Assembly (NCBI RefSeq): GCF_023278185.1
Contig: NZ_CP066356.1
Coordinates: 3,340,001 to 3,404,000, forward strand
Reading direction: 5' to 3'
Source: Bradyrhizobium elkanii USDA 76
Lineage (GTDB): Bacteria > Pseudomonadota > Alphaproteobacteria > Rhizobiales > Xanthobacteraceae
DNA: 64,000 bases
Shown: positions 15,502 to 24,656 of the stretch, piece after piece
Layout: the number at the start of each line of letters is the position of its first letter
Numbering within the stretch: position 1 is the stretch's first letter
Made by a program: the position numbers and the translations under genes
The notes under the pieces: generated by a model
The model's database searches: none
The model's input: the letters and a program-made list of their open reading frames with translations, nothing else
What the model was told of the DNA's origin: nothing

Positions 15502-17490
15502 ATGTCCGGAACCAAAATCCTCTGGGGCCAAGTGATCGTTGTCGGTCTGATCGTTTTGATGGCCATCTGGGGAGCAACCGAGTGGACGGCCTGGCGGTTC
15601 GCGTACCAGCCGGAGCTTGGTTGCCCCTGGTTCGAGCTTTGGGGTTGGAAAGTCTATTACCCGCCAATCTTCTTCTGGTGGTGGTTCGTCTACGACGCTT
15701 ATGCACCTCAGGTCTTCGTCGAGGGAGCCTTCATTGCGGCGTCGGGGACTGTCGTTTCGATCGCTGTGGCGATCGGCATGTCGGTCTGGCGGGCGCGCGA
15801 GGCCAAGAATGTTGAGACGTATGGCTCGGCGCGCTGGGCCGATGCGCCGGAGGTGAGAGCAGCCGGGCTTCTCGGTTCGGATGGCGTGGTGCTTGGCAAA
15901 CTCGACCACGACTACCTTCGCCATGACGGACCGGAGCACGTGTTGTGTTTTGCGCCGACCCGGTCCGGCAAAGGCGTCGGGCTTGTGGTTCCTTCGCTGC
16001 TGACTTGGCCCGGCTCAGCCATCGTTCACGACATCAAGGGCGAGAACTGGCGGTTGACCGCCGGCTTCCGCGCGCGGCACGGTCGCGTTCTCTTGTTCGA
16101 CCCGACCAACCCTAAATCTTCAGCCTACAATCCTCTGCTTGAGGTCAGGCGCGGCGAGTGGGAGGTCCGCGACGTCCAGAATGTCGCCGACGTCCTGGTC
16201 GATCCCGAAGGCTCGCTCGACAAGAGGAACCATTGGGAGAAGACCAGTCATTCGCTTCTGGTTGGTGCCATCCTCCACGTCCTTTATGCGGAGGGGGACA
16301 AGACCCTGGCCGGCGTCGCCTCCTTTCTGTCCGACCCAAAGCGGCCGATCGAGGCGACGCTGAGAGCGATGATGACCACCCCGCATCTTGGCGAGCAAGG
16401 CGCGCATCCTGTCGTCGCATCGACCGCGCGCGAGCTTCTCAACAAGTCGGACAATGAACGTTCCGGCGTCCTGTCCACGGCGATGTCGTTCCTCGGACTT
16501 TACCGCGATCCCGTGGTGGCCCAGGTAACCCGCCGGTGCAACTGGCGGATCGCCGACTTGATCGCCGATATCAGTCCAACGACGCTTTACCTCGTGGTGC
16601 CGCCTTCCGATATCTCGCGAACAAAGCCGCTGATCCGCCTCGTGCTGAATCAGATCGGGCGGCGCCTGACCGAGGACTTGCACGCGGGTGACCGCCGGCA
16701 TCGTGTCCTGATGATGCTTGATGAGTTCCCGGCGCTCGGGCGGCTCGATTTCTTCGAGTCCGCGCTCGCCTTCATGGCGGGTTACGGCATCAAGAGTTTC
16801 CTGATCGCGCAATCGCTCAATCAGATCGAGAAGGCCTATGGATCGAACAACGCGATCCTCGACAACTGTCACGTTCGCGTCAGCTTTGCGACCAACGACG
16901 AGCGGACGGCCAAGCGCGTGTCCGACGCACTCGGTACGGCGACCGAGATGCGGGCCATGAAGAACTATGCCGGTCACAGGTTGAATCCTTGGCTGGGGCA
17001 CCTGATGGTCTCGCGCCAGGAGACGGCAAGGCCGCTGCTGACCCCAGGCGAAGTCATGCAGCTTCCGCCGATGGACGAGATCGTGATGGTGGCGGGCACG
17101 CCGCCGATCCGGGCGAAGAAGGTCCGCTACTACGAGGATCGTCGGTTCACCGAGCGAATTCTGCCGCCGCCCGATCCGGCGAGCGCCGGCGGATCATCGC
17201 GGATGGACGGATGGTCAGCGCACGGAACGCTGAAGCCGACGGGAGATCCAACTGATAAAGCCACGGAGGCCGAGGAAGACACGGCGAACAGCGGACTCCG
17301 TCGTGAGCCCGAACTCCCCGATCACGTCGCAATCGCCAAGGAGACGACTGAGCCGACGCCAGCAGAGGAATTTGCCGCCGTTCTTGACGATGACGAGGAG
17401 GCGGTCCGTCAGTCTCGGCTCATACGCCGGCAGATGCGTGGTGTCGCCCGTCAAGTCGCCATGGATCCGAATGACGGTATGGAGCTCTGA
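15502..17490 (+). CDS. traG: TraG, type IV coupling protein
   Basis: A 662-residue VirD4/TraG ATPase. The start at 15502 is chosen for its GGGAGG at 15485-15490. Two N-terminal membrane segments lie at about residues 9-25 and 50-95. Walker A is PTRSGKGVG (Lys157) and Walker B is VLMMLDEFPALG (about residue 405). The all-alpha region and the motif SLNQIEKAYGSNNAILDNC follow. The last 90 residues are acidic and probably disordered. It couples the relaxosome to the Trb channel at the inner membrane. The RHH gene follows after 6 bases. Confidence 0.95.
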   Translation: MSGTKILWGQVIVVGLIVLMAIWGATEWTAWRFAYQPELGCPWFELWGWKVYYPPIFFWWWFVYDAYAPQVFVEGAFIAASGTVVSIAVAIGMSVWRAREAKNVETYGSARWADAPEVRAAGLLGSDGVVLGKLDHDYLRHDGPEHVLCFAPTRSGKGVGLVVPSLLTWPGSAIVHDIKGENWRLTAGFRARHGRVLLFDPTNPKSSAYNPLLEVRRGEWEVRDVQNVADVLVDPEGSLDKRNHWEKTSHSLLVGAILHVLYAEGDKTLAGVASFLSDPKRPIEATLRAMMTTPHLGEQGAHPVVASTARELLNKSDNERSGVLSTAMSFLGLYRDPVVAQVTRRCNWRIADLIADISPTTLYLVVPPSDISRTKPLIRLVLNQIGRRLTEDLHAGDRRHRVLMMLDEFPALGRLDFFESALAFMAGYGIKSFLIAQSLNQIEKAYGSNNAILDNCHVRVSFATNDERTAKRVSDALGTATEMRAMKNYAGHRLNPWLGHLMVSRQETARPLLTPGEVMQLPPMDEIVMVAGTPPIRAKKVRYYEDRRFTERILPPPDPASAGGSSRMDGWSAHGTLKPTGDPTDKATEAEEDTANSGLRREPELPDHVAIAKETTEPTPAEEFAAVLDDDEEAVRQSRLIRRQMRGVARQVAMDPNDGMEL

Positions 17491-17496
17491 GGCAAC

Positions 17497-17922
17497 ATGC
17501 GCGACCGGATGAACGTCTATTTCCCGCCAGAGCTTCTGAAGCAGATCTCAGAGCTTGCCGATCGCAAGAAGCTTTCCCGGTCTGCGATCGTGGAAGCGGC
17601 TGTCGCTTCGTTTCTCTCACCGGACGGAACGGACAGGCGGGAGGCGGCGTTTACCCGCCGCCTGGATCGGCTGTCGCGTCAGATGCAGAGGCTGGAGCGC
17701 GACGTCGGTCTGACGGCGGAGACCTTGGCCCTCTTCATTCGCTTCTGGCTGACGATTACGCCGCCGCTACCCAACGATGCGCAGGCGGCAGCCCAGGCAA
17801 AGGGCAGGGAACGCTTTGAAGGGTTCGTCGAAGCGCTCGGGCGTCGCTTGCAAAAGGGGCAAAGCTTCCTCCGCGAGATTCCAGAAGATATCCGCCATCA
17901 GGAACCGGCAGGCGAAACCTGA
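17497..17922 (+). CDS. Ribbon-helix-helix (CopG-type) protein of the transfer operon
   Basis: A 141-residue protein with a ribbon-helix-helix at residues 1-45 (MNVYFPPELLKQISELADRK, then LSRSAIVEAAVASFL) and a helical, coiled-coil-like C-terminus. Such genes sit between traG and trbB on many alphaproteobacterial ICEs. It may act as a relaxosome accessory protein or as autorepressor of the operon. It is separated from traG by 6 bases, so it is certainly co-transcribed. A cargo MFS gene now intervenes before trbB. Confidence 0.85.
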   Translation: MRDRMNVYFPPELLKQISELADRKKLSRSAIVEAAVASFLSPDGTDRREAAFTRRLDRLSRQMQRLERDVGLTAETLALFIRFWLTITPPLPNDAQAAAQAKGRERFEGFVEALGRRLQKGQSFLREIPEDIRHQEPAGET

Positions 17923-17956
17923 CGGATTGTCTTTGGATACGCTATCGCGCCGTCCC

Positions 17957-17981
17957 TTCTTTTTCTACGCCAGCCTACGAC
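17957..17981 (+). repeat. Imperfect direct repeat, left copy (flanks MFS cargo)
   Basis: TTCTTTTTCTACGC then CAGCCTACGA matches 19438-19462 with about four mismatches. The two copies bracket the MFS transporter gene inside the transfer operon. Confidence 0.5.
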
Positions 17982-18057
17982 CGCAGCAATTTAGCCGAAC
18001 TGACAAAAAGCTGGACACGCTATCGGCTCGCACGAGTTGAGAGCAAAAGGGGCCAGC

Positions 18058-19386
18058 ATGCAAATTTCACCAGCATGGCGTCGAATCGCGTGCGTTTTTC
18101 TCCCCTTCGCTGCTGGATACTATCTTTCGTACCTGTTTCGAACGATCAACGCTTTGATCGCCAGTCATCTCAGCTCGGATACCGGGCTTGGGAATGCCGA
18201 CCTCGGGTTGCTTACTTCAGTGTATTTCCTGGTGATCGCGGCGGCTCAGATCCCCGTCGGCATATTGTTGGACCGCTTTGGTCCGCGTCGCGTTCAGAGT
18301 GCTCTGCTTTTGGTCGCCGCCGCGGGCGCCGCACTGTTCGCGGTATCGACCGGATTCCTGTTACTTTTGATAGCGCGCGCAATGATCGGGCTTGGCGTGG
18401 CGGCGGCGCTGACGGCAGGACTGAAGTCCATCGTCCTTTGGTTCCCCAGGGAGCGGGTTGCTTTGCTGAACGGCTACATGGTCATGCTGGGCTCGCTAGG
18501 AGCGGTGACCGCTACTGCTCCCGTCGAACACCTGCTCGCTTGGATGGGCTGGCGGCAGCTCTTTGAGATCCTGGCGGCCGCTACCGCTGCTACAGCCATT
18601 CTCATCTATGTAGTGGTGCCCGAACGAGGCACTATCCCATCAACAGCGCGCGCCACCCTTAGCTCCGTTTTTCGCGATTGGCGCTTCTGGCGAATTGCTC
18701 CGTTGTCAGCGACTTGCGTTGGATCGTCCTGGTCCCTGCAGGGGTTGTGGGCATCCCCGTGGCTGACCGACGTAGAGGGGCTTGATCGCCCAAGCCTCGT
18801 CAGGCTGCTCTGCATTATGGCGATTGTACTTAGCGGGGGTGCCTGGTTGTTCGGTATGGCCGTCCATCAGATCAAACGAGGAGGAATCGGGGCGGAGGCA
18901 ATATTGGCCATGGTTGCAATGCTGTTCATCGCAGCCGAGTTAGCCTTAGTCCTGCGAGCGCCTCTGCCCTCCATCTTGCCCTGGTCCATTGTCGCAATTG
19001 TAGGAACGGCAACCGTGGTCAGCTTCGCGGTGATAGCGGATTACTTTCCGCCGGAGCTTGCCGGTCGTGCCAATGGCGCCCTGAACGTCTTGCACTTTGG
19101 TTGGGCATTTCTGGCACAATACGCGACAGGACTGATCCTGGAGCAATTGTCTGCGAATGATGGCCATAGGACCGTCCAAGCCTATCAGGTCGCGTTCGGC
19201 GTCAACGTAGCGCTGCAGATCGGGGCGCTGGTCTGGTTCGCGCTGCCTTGGGGCCGATACTTAGCTTCATGGATGAGGTCAATTCCGTTCTTCGTGCCGG
19301 CTAATGTTTTCAATGTTGTCGAGTCAGTAAGCTCGTATGAGAATTCGGTGGTCCTCATACCCGCGGATGATGATGCTGAGTGGTGA
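18058..19386 (+). CDS. MFS transporter, cargo gene inside the tra/trb operon
   Basis: A 442-residue transporter with about 12 hydrophobic segments. The loop between TM2 and TM3 carries the MFS signature GILLDRFGPRRVQ. The start is ATG at 18058, with AGGGG close upstream; an upstream TTG at 18037 is also in frame. The substrate cannot be read from the sequence. It is not a conjugation protein, yet it sits between the ribbon-helix-helix gene and trbB, where other ICEs have only a short gap, and is flanked by 25-bp imperfect direct repeats. It is likely carried-in cargo transcribed with the transfer genes. Confidence 0.85.
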   Translation: MQISPAWRRIACVFLPFAAGYYLSYLFRTINALIASHLSSDTGLGNADLGLLTSVYFLVIAAAQIPVGILLDRFGPRRVQSALLLVAAAGAALFAVSTGFLLLLIARAMIGLGVAAALTAGLKSIVLWFPRERVALLNGYMVMLGSLGAVTATAPVEHLLAWMGWRQLFEILAAATAATAILIYVVVPERGTIPSTARATLSSVFRDWRFWRIAPLSATCVGSSWSLQGLWASPWLTDVEGLDRPSLVRLLCIMAIVLSGGAWLFGMAVHQIKRGGIGAEAILAMVAMLFIAAELALVLRAPLPSILPWSIVAIVGTATVVSFAVIADYFPPELAGRANGALNVLHFGWAFLAQYATGLILEQLSANDGHRTVQAYQVAFGVNVALQIGALVWFALPWGRYLASWMRSIPFFVPANVFNVVESVSSYENSVVLIPADDDAEW

Positions 19387-19437
19387 GCACTAACTCGCAT
19401 TACGATTGAGTAGGCCTCATAGATAAGTTTTTAGTCT

Positions 19438-19462
19438 TTCTTTTTCTACGCTAATCTACGAT
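19438..19462 (+). repeat. Imperfect direct repeat, right copy (flanks MFS cargo)
   Basis: TTCTTTTTCTACGC then TAATCTACGA, the partner of 17957-17981. Confidence 0.5.
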
Positions 19463-19479
19463 CACTGAAAGCTATTGTT

Positions 19480-19505
19480 GCACCAAGTCCGTTGGTGCCT
19501 TTCTT
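19480..19505 (+). terminator. Weak terminator-like hairpin before trbB
   Basis: GCACCAA (19480-19486) / TTGGTGC (19492-19498) with a 5-base loop, followed by CTTTCTT. It may end the MFS transcript or attenuate read-through into trb. Confidence 0.45.
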
Positions 19506-19560
19506 AATCATCCCCATCTGAGGGCCGTCTGTGGACGCTCTCACTCGGTGGGGGCGAACG

Positions 19561-20523
19561 GTGGCAATCCATTCCATTCAATCGGAGGCGAGTTTGCGCG
19601 GTGCGCGAATGCTGCGTAGCGCGCTCGGCTCCGCGATTGCCGGCTACCTCGAAGACGAAGCGATCATCGAGGTGATGCTCAATCCGGATGGGCGGCTGTG
19701 GATCGACCGGTTGTCGAACGGCCTGATCGACACAGGCGAAACTCTGTCGGCCGCGGATGGCGAACGCATCGTTCGCCTGGTTGCGCATCATGTGGGCGCC
19801 GAGGTACACGCCGGCGCGCCACGGGTTTCGGCCGAACTACCCGGGACAGGCGAACGCTTCGAAGGTCTCTTGCCTCCGGTCGTTGCAGCACCGGCCTTTG
19901 CTATCCGCAAGCCCGCCGTCGCCGTGTTTACGCTCGACGACTACGTCGCAAGGCGCATCATGACCTCGGAGCAGGCCAGGACCCTGCAGAACGCGGTGGC
20001 CGCACGGAAGAACATCCTTGTCGCTGGCGGGACATCGACGGGCAAGACCACGTTGACGAATGCGCTTCTGGCCGAGGTGGCGAAGACCTCCGATCGGGTC
20101 GTGCTGATTGAAGACACCCGCGAGCTGCAGTGCAGGGCGCCCAATCTCGTTGCGCTGCGGACCAAGGACGGTGTGGCGACGCTGTCGGATCTTGTCCGCT
20201 CGTCCCTCCGACTGCGTCCTGACCGCATCCCGATCGGCGAAGTCCGAGGTGCCGAAGCACTCGACCTCCTCAAGGCCTGGGGCACCGGCCATCCCGGCGG
20301 CATCGGCACCATTCATGCGGGCACCGCGCTCGGTGCGCTGCGGCGGCTCGAGCAACTCATCCAGGAAGCCGTCATCACGGTTCCGCGTGCTCTGATCGCC
20401 GAAACCATCGACCTCGTCGCCGTGCTTGCAGGCCGCGGCGCCGATCGTCGTCTCGCTGAACTCGCCCTCATCTCGGGGCTCAGCGCCAGCGGCGACTACA
20501 ATCTTTCATCAGCAGGAGACTGA
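19561..20523 (+). CDS. trbB: TrbB, conjugal transfer ATPase (VirB11 type)
   Basis: A 320-residue hexameric ATPase of the type IV secretion channel. The GTG at 19561 has a GGGGG-containing upstream region and gives the usual short TrbB N-terminus ahead of [10 protein letters not shown]; a GTG at 19531 is also in frame. Walker A is GGTSTGKTT (Lys162), the Asp box [11 protein letters not shown] follows, then [19 protein letters not shown] as Walker B region and [12 protein letters not shown] as His box. It is cytoplasmic and drives pilus assembly and substrate export. It starts a contiguous operon trbBCDEJKLFGI with overlaps or tiny gaps. Confidence 0.95.
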   Translation: MAIHSIQSEASLRGARMLRSALGSAIAGYLEDEAIIEVMLNPDGRLWIDRLSNGLIDTGETLSAADGERIVRLVAHHVGAEVHAGAPRVSAELPGTGERFEGLLPPVVAAPAFAIRKPAVAVFTLDDYVARRIMTSEQARTLQNAVAARKNILVAGGTSTGKTTLTNALLAEVAKTSDRVVLIEDTRELQCRAPNLVALRTKDGVATLSDLVRSSLRLRPDRIPIGEVRGAEALDLLKAWGTGHPGGIGTIHAGTALGALRRLEQLIQEAVITVPRALIAETIDLVAVLAGRGADRRLAELALISGLSASGDYNLSSAGD

Positions 20524-20524
20524 C

Positions 20525-20848
20525 ATGCGTCAGCAATTTCACTTTCTTCGAGGTGCGTCGACGGCCGCCTTCGTCGCGGTGCTTGTGGCATCCCCTCCGG
20601 CGTGGGCTGCCGGCTCGAACATGCCATGGGAGCAGCCACTCAATCAGATCTTGCAGTCGGTTGAAGGTCCGGTCGCCAAGATCGTCGCCGTCATCATCAT
20701 CGTCGTGACCGGGCTCACGCTCGCATTCGGGGACTCGTCCGGTGGTTTCCGCAGGCTGATCCAGATTGTGTTCGGTCTGTCGATCGCGTTTGCCGCCTCG
20801 AGCTTTTTCCTGTCGTTCTTCTCCTTCGGCGGCGGCGTGGTGATCTGA
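20525..20848 (+). CDS. trbC: TrbC, conjugative pilin precursor
   Basis: A 107-residue VirB2-type pilin precursor. The signal segment ends near PPAWAAG; two hydrophobic helices follow (about 48-66 and 76-100) with a short GDSSGGFRR loop between. RP4 TrbC is cyclised by TraF, and a TraF gene is present at 12.0 kb. It starts one base after the trbB stop and overlaps trbD by ATGA-type spacing at 20848. Confidence 0.93.
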   Translation: MRQQFHFLRGASTAAFVAVLVASPPAWAAGSNMPWEQPLNQILQSVEGPVAKIVAVIIIVVTGLTLAFGDSSGGFRRLIQIVFGLSIAFAASSFFLSFFSFGGGVVI

Positions 20849-21111
20849 TGGATGGTCAGGTGGCAGGCTTTGTCGTGCCCGTTCATCGCGCACTCACTGA
20901 GCCCATCCTGATGGGCGGTGCGCCGCGCTCGGTCGCGATCGTCAACGGCACGCTTGCGGCAGCCTTAGGGCTCGGACTTCGGCTCTGGATCGCGGGTCTT
21001 GTTCTCTGGTTCATCGGCCACATGGCCGCCGTCTGGGCCGCCAAGCGCGATCCCGCATTCGTCGATGTGGTGCGCCGACATCTGCGCATTCCCGGCCATC
21101 TCAACACCTGA
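20848..21111 (+). CDS. trbD: TrbD, VirB3-like membrane protein
   Basis: An 87-residue protein with the VirB3-type pattern: a polar N-terminus (VPVHRALTEPILMGGAPR), then a long hydrophobic hairpin, then HMAAVWAAKRDPAFVDVVRR. It is an inner-membrane component working with the TrbE ATPase. Its start overlaps the trbC stop, and trbE begins 10 bases after its stop. Confidence 0.92.
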   Translation: MDGQVAGFVVPVHRALTEPILMGGAPRSVAIVNGTLAAALGLGLRLWIAGLVLWFIGHMAAVWAAKRDPAFVDVVRRHLRIPGHLNT

Positions 21112-21121
21112 GCCCCCGATC

Positions 21122-23563
21122 ATGATGAATCTCGCTGAATATCGCCGCTCCGACGCCCGTCTCGCCGACTTCCTGCCATGGGCAGCCCTGGTCGACGAGG
21201 GAATCATCCTGAACAAGGACGGGTCTTTCCAACGGACGGCGAAATTCCGCGGCCCCGACCTCGACAGCGCGGTGCCGGCCGAGCTGGTCGCCGTCGCCGG
21301 TCGCCTGAACAACGCCCTGCGTCGCCTGGGATCGGGCTGGGCCGTGTTCGTTGAGGCGCAGCGCCATTTTGCCGGTAGCTATCCGCCGAACGCGTTTCCG
21401 GATGTGGCGTCTGCGCTGGTCGACGCCGAACGCAGGGCTCAGTTCGAGGAGGCGGGTGCCCACTATGAGTCCAGCTACTTCCTGACCTTCCTCTATCTGC
21501 CTCCGGAGGAAGGGGCCGCCAGGGCAGAGCGCCTGCTCTATGAGGGACGCGATCGGACTGTGGGAGCAGACGCCCGCGAGGTGCTCCGCGGATTTATCGA
21601 CCAAACCAACCGTGTGCTTCAGCTCTTTGAAGGATTTATGCCGGAATGCGCGTGGCTCGATGATCAGGACACGCTGACCTACCTGCACTCGACGATCTCG
21701 ACCAAGCGTCACCGCGTTCGCGTGCCTGAAATTCCGATGTACATCGACGCGCTGTTGTCCGACCAGCCGCTAACCGGCGGGCTAGAGCCGATGTTGGGCT
21801 CAGCCAATATTCGGGTCTTGACGATTGTCGGCTTTCCGGGTGCGACGACCCCGGGGATCCTGGACGATCTGAATCGTCTGGCATTCTCGTATCGTTGGTC
21901 GACGCGCGCAATCATGCTCGACAAGGCCGACGCCACCAAACTGCTGACCAGGATTCGGCGGCAGTGGTTTGCCAAACGAAAGTCGATTGGCGCCATTCTC
22001 AAGGAGGTCATGACGAACGAGGCGTCGACGCTGCTCGATACCGACGCCCACAACAAGGCGCTTGATGCCGACGCAGCGTTGCAGGAACTGGGGTCGGATC
22101 AGAACGGACAAGCCTTTGTTACGGCGACCATCACTGTCTGGGACCGCGATCCCAACACTACCGATGAAAAGCTGAGGCTGGTCGAGAAGGTCATACAGGG
22201 CCGCGATTTCACCTGCATGATCGAGACCGTGAACGCCGTCGAAGCCTGGCTCGGCAGTCTGCCCGGGCATGTCTACGCCAATGTGCGGCAGCCTCCGATT
22301 TCGACTCTCAACCTCGCCCATATGATTCCGATGTCGGCCGTTTGGGCCGGCGAGTCGAGGGATCTGCACTTCAAGGGTCCGCCGCTTCTGTTCGGCAAGA
22401 CCGAGGGATCGACGCCCTTCCGATTCTCGCTCCACGTCGGCGATGTCGGCCATACGCTAGTAGTGGGACCGACTGGAGCCGGCAAGTCGGTCCTTCTTGC
22501 CCTGATGGCGCTACAGTTCCGTCGTTACCCGAATTCGCAGGTCTTTGCCTTCGATTTCGGCGGTTCGATCCGGGCGGCCGCGGTCGCCATGGGTGGCGAC
22601 TGGCATGATCTCGGCGGTGCATTGTCTGACTGGGACGAAAACCCAGTCGCGCTGCAACCTTTGGCCTGGATCGATGATCCTTCCGAGCGAGGGTGGGCGA
22701 CGGAATGGGTCGGCGCGATCCTGGCACGGGAAAAGATCGAGATCACCCCTGAGGTCAAGGATCATCTGTGGTCGGCGCTAACATCTCTCGCTTCGGCGCC
22801 GAGGGAGGAACGCACCCTCACGGGCCTGTCAGTCCTTCTTCAATTGAACTCCCTGAAGCGCGCCCTGCAACCATACTGCCTGGGCGGACCTTCCGGGCGC
22901 TTGCTCGATGCCGAATTCGAACGTCTCGGCGAGGCGTCGGTCCAGGCGTTTGAGACCGAAGGCTTGATCGGAACGAGTGCTGCGCCAGCCGTGCTGGCGT
23001 ACCTCTTCCATCGTATTGGGGATCGTCTCGATGGTCGGCCGACACTCCTGATTGTCGATGAGGGTTGGCTTGCCCTCGATGACGAGGATTTCGCTGGGCA
23101 GCTTCGGGAATGGCTGAAGACGCTTCGGAAAAAGAATGCCTCCGTCATCTTCGCCACTCAGTCGCTCTCGGATATCGACGGCTCCGCGATCGCGCCGGCG
23201 ATCATCGAAAGCTGCCCAACTCGCTTGTTGCTGCCGAACGAACGGGCGATCGAACCGCAAATCACGGCCATCTACCGCCGCTTCGGCCTCAATGACCGCC
23301 AGATCGAGCTATTGAGTCGGGCAACGCCAAAACGCGACTATTACTGCCAGTCCCGTCGCGGCAACCGGATGTTCGAACTCGGGCTTGGTGAGGTTGCGCT
23401 CGCATTCAGCGCGGCCTCTTCCAAGACAGACCAGGCCGCCATTGCGCAGCTCCTCGCCGAACATGGACCTGACGGCTTCGTGCCGGCCTGGCTCCAACAC
23501 CGTGGCGTCGCCTGGGCCACAGATCTGATTCCCAATCTTGTCAATCTGGAGAAATCGCCATGA
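21122..23563 (+). CDS. trbE: TrbE, VirB4-type ATPase
   Basis: An 813-residue VirB4/TrbE ATPase, usual length. The N-terminal CagE/TrbE domain starts NLAEYRRSDARLADFLPWA. Walker A is GPTGAGKSVL (Lys455) and the Walker B region is LLIVDEGWLAL. It powers pilus biogenesis at the inner-membrane face. The ATG at 21122 (a second ATG follows directly at 21125) lies soon after trbD; an earlier in-frame start would run into trbD. It overlaps trbJ by ATGA. Confidence 0.95.
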   Translation: MMNLAEYRRSDARLADFLPWAALVDEGIILNKDGSFQRTAKFRGPDLDSAVPAELVAVAGRLNNALRRLGSGWAVFVEAQRHFAGSYPPNAFPDVASALVDAERRAQFEEAGAHYESSYFLTFLYLPPEEGAARAERLLYEGRDRTVGADAREVLRGFIDQTNRVLQLFEGFMPECAWLDDQDTLTYLHSTISTKRHRVRVPEIPMYIDALLSDQPLTGGLEPMLGSANIRVLTIVGFPGATTPGILDDLNRLAFSYRWSTRAIMLDKADATKLLTRIRRQWFAKRKSIGAILKEVMTNEASTLLDTDAHNKALDADAALQELGSDQNGQAFVTATITVWDRDPNTTDEKLRLVEKVIQGRDFTCMIETVNAVEAWLGSLPGHVYANVRQPPISTLNLAHMIPMSAVWAGESRDLHFKGPPLLFGKTEGSTPFRFSLHVGDVGHTLVVGPTGAGKSVLLALMALQFRRYPNSQVFAFDFGGSIRAAAVAMGGDWHDLGGALSDWDENPVALQPLAWIDDPSERGWATEWVGAILAREKIEITPEVKDHLWSALTSLASAPREERTLTGLSVLLQLNSLKRALQPYCLGGPSGRLLDAEFERLGEASVQAFETEGLIGTSAAPAVLAYLFHRIGDRLDGRPTLLIVDEGWLALDDEDFAGQLREWLKTLRKKNASVIFATQSLSDIDGSAIAPAIIESCPTRLLLPNERAIEPQITAIYRRFGLNDRQIELLSRATPKRDYYCQSRRGNRMFELGLGEVALAFSAASSKTDQAAIAQLLAEHGPDGFVPAWLQHRGVAWATDLIPNLVNLEKSP

Positions 23564-24288
23564 GGCGTCTTGCCCTACTGGCCGCAGCCGGTGTCACCGC
23601 GCTGGCGCTTGGCGTTACGATCCCCGCACGGGCGCTGATCGTTTTCGATCCCAACAACTACGTTCAGAATGTGCTGACCGCCGCGCGGGAGCTCCAGCAG
23701 ATCAACAACCAGATCACCTCGTTGCAGAACGAGGCGCGGATGCTGATCAATCAGGCAAAGAATCTGGCAAACCTGCCGTATTCGTCGCTGCAGCAACTGC
23801 AATCGTCGATCCAGCGGACCCAGCAATTGCTGGCCCAGGCCCAGCGCATCGCCTACGACGTGCAGCAGATTGATCGCGCGTTCTCGACTAGCTACGCGCC
23901 AGCTACCGGTAGCCAGTCGAGCCAGTTGCTGATCTTCAACGCCCAAACGCGTTGGCAGAATTCCTTTGCCGCGACGCAAGACGCGCTTCGCATCCAGGCC
24001 GGCATCGTTGGCAATCTCGACACCAATCGCATCCAGACGTCCGCGCTCGTAACGTCTAGCCAAGGCGCAAGCGGCGCTCTGCAGGCGACGCAAGCTGGCA
24101 ATCAGATTCTCGCGCTGAACGCGCAGCAACTCGCCGACCTCACCGCTGTTGTGGCAGCGCAGGGCAGGGCGCAGAGCCTCGAAGCGGCTCAGCGCGCCTC
24201 GGCCCAGGATCAGGGACGAGAGCAACTCAGGCGATTCCTGACGCCAGGACAGGGCTATCAATCCTCCAATGTGCAGATGTTCCACTGA
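23560..24288 (+). CDS. trbJ: TrbJ, VirB5-like periplasmic channel protein
   Basis: A 242-residue exported protein: signal peptide to about residue 24 (cleavage near PARALIV), then FDPNNYVQNVLTAARELQQI and a glutamine-rich, helical body with coiled-coil character, as in TrbJ/VirB5 proteins that cap the pilus. It overlaps trbE (ATGA) and ends on the trbK start. Confidence 0.92.
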   Translation: MRRLALLAAAGVTALALGVTIPARALIVFDPNNYVQNVLTAARELQQINNQITSLQNEARMLINQAKNLANLPYSSLQQLQSSIQRTQQLLAQAQRIAYDVQQIDRAFSTSYAPATGSQSSQLLIFNAQTRWQNSFAATQDALRIQAGIVGNLDTNRIQTSALVTSSQGASGALQATQAGNQILALNAQQLADLTAVVAAQGRAQSLEAAQRASAQDQGREQLRRFLTPGQGYQSSNVQMFH

Positions 24289-24656
24289 TGACCGACGTAA
24301 AGGCATTCAAGGCGTTGTCGCTGCTTACGACAATCGGCCTAGTGGCCGTCGCCGCCTGCACGATTCAACTGCGTGGCGGAGACGATTCTTCGCCGGCACC
24401 GAAGGCGGAGCAAACGAACGATGCAACCAACTCCGACCTCGCACGCTGCCGCGGCGTTACACCGGAGGAAGCAGGGGATTATCAGCATTGCCATAAGATT
24501 TGGGCCGAAAACCGGCGTCGCTTCTTTGGCAAGAAAGATGGTGCCGCAGCTCTCGGCCACGATGACTCAGCCAGCCCGATACCCGCCCCAAAGGGCCAAA
24601 ACCGGATCCCGCAGGGATATCCGAACCTGCCTATGCCCGAGGCGAGCAAGCCATGA
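24288..24656 (+). CDS. trbK: TrbK-alt, putative entry exclusion lipoprotein
   Basis: A 122-residue protein with a hydrophobic N-terminus and a lipobox-like VAAC at about residue 24. The diagnostic motif of the TrbK-alt group, LARCRGVTPEEAGDYQHC then KIWAENRRRFFG, is present with its paired cysteines. It probably blocks redundant mating by acting at the cell envelope (family role). It overlaps both neighbours, trbJ by one base and trbL by ATGA. Confidence 0.85.
   Translation: MTDVKAFKALSLLTTIGLVAVAACTIQLRGGDDSSPAPKAEQTNDATNSDLARCRGVTPEEAGDYQHCHKIWAENRRRFFGKKDGAAALGHDDSASPIPAPKGQNRIPQGYPNLPMPEASKP

Noticed and set aside
16120..17001. 293-codon minus-strand frame
   Set aside because: It lies fully antisense to traG, which has intact Walker motifs in the opposite reading.
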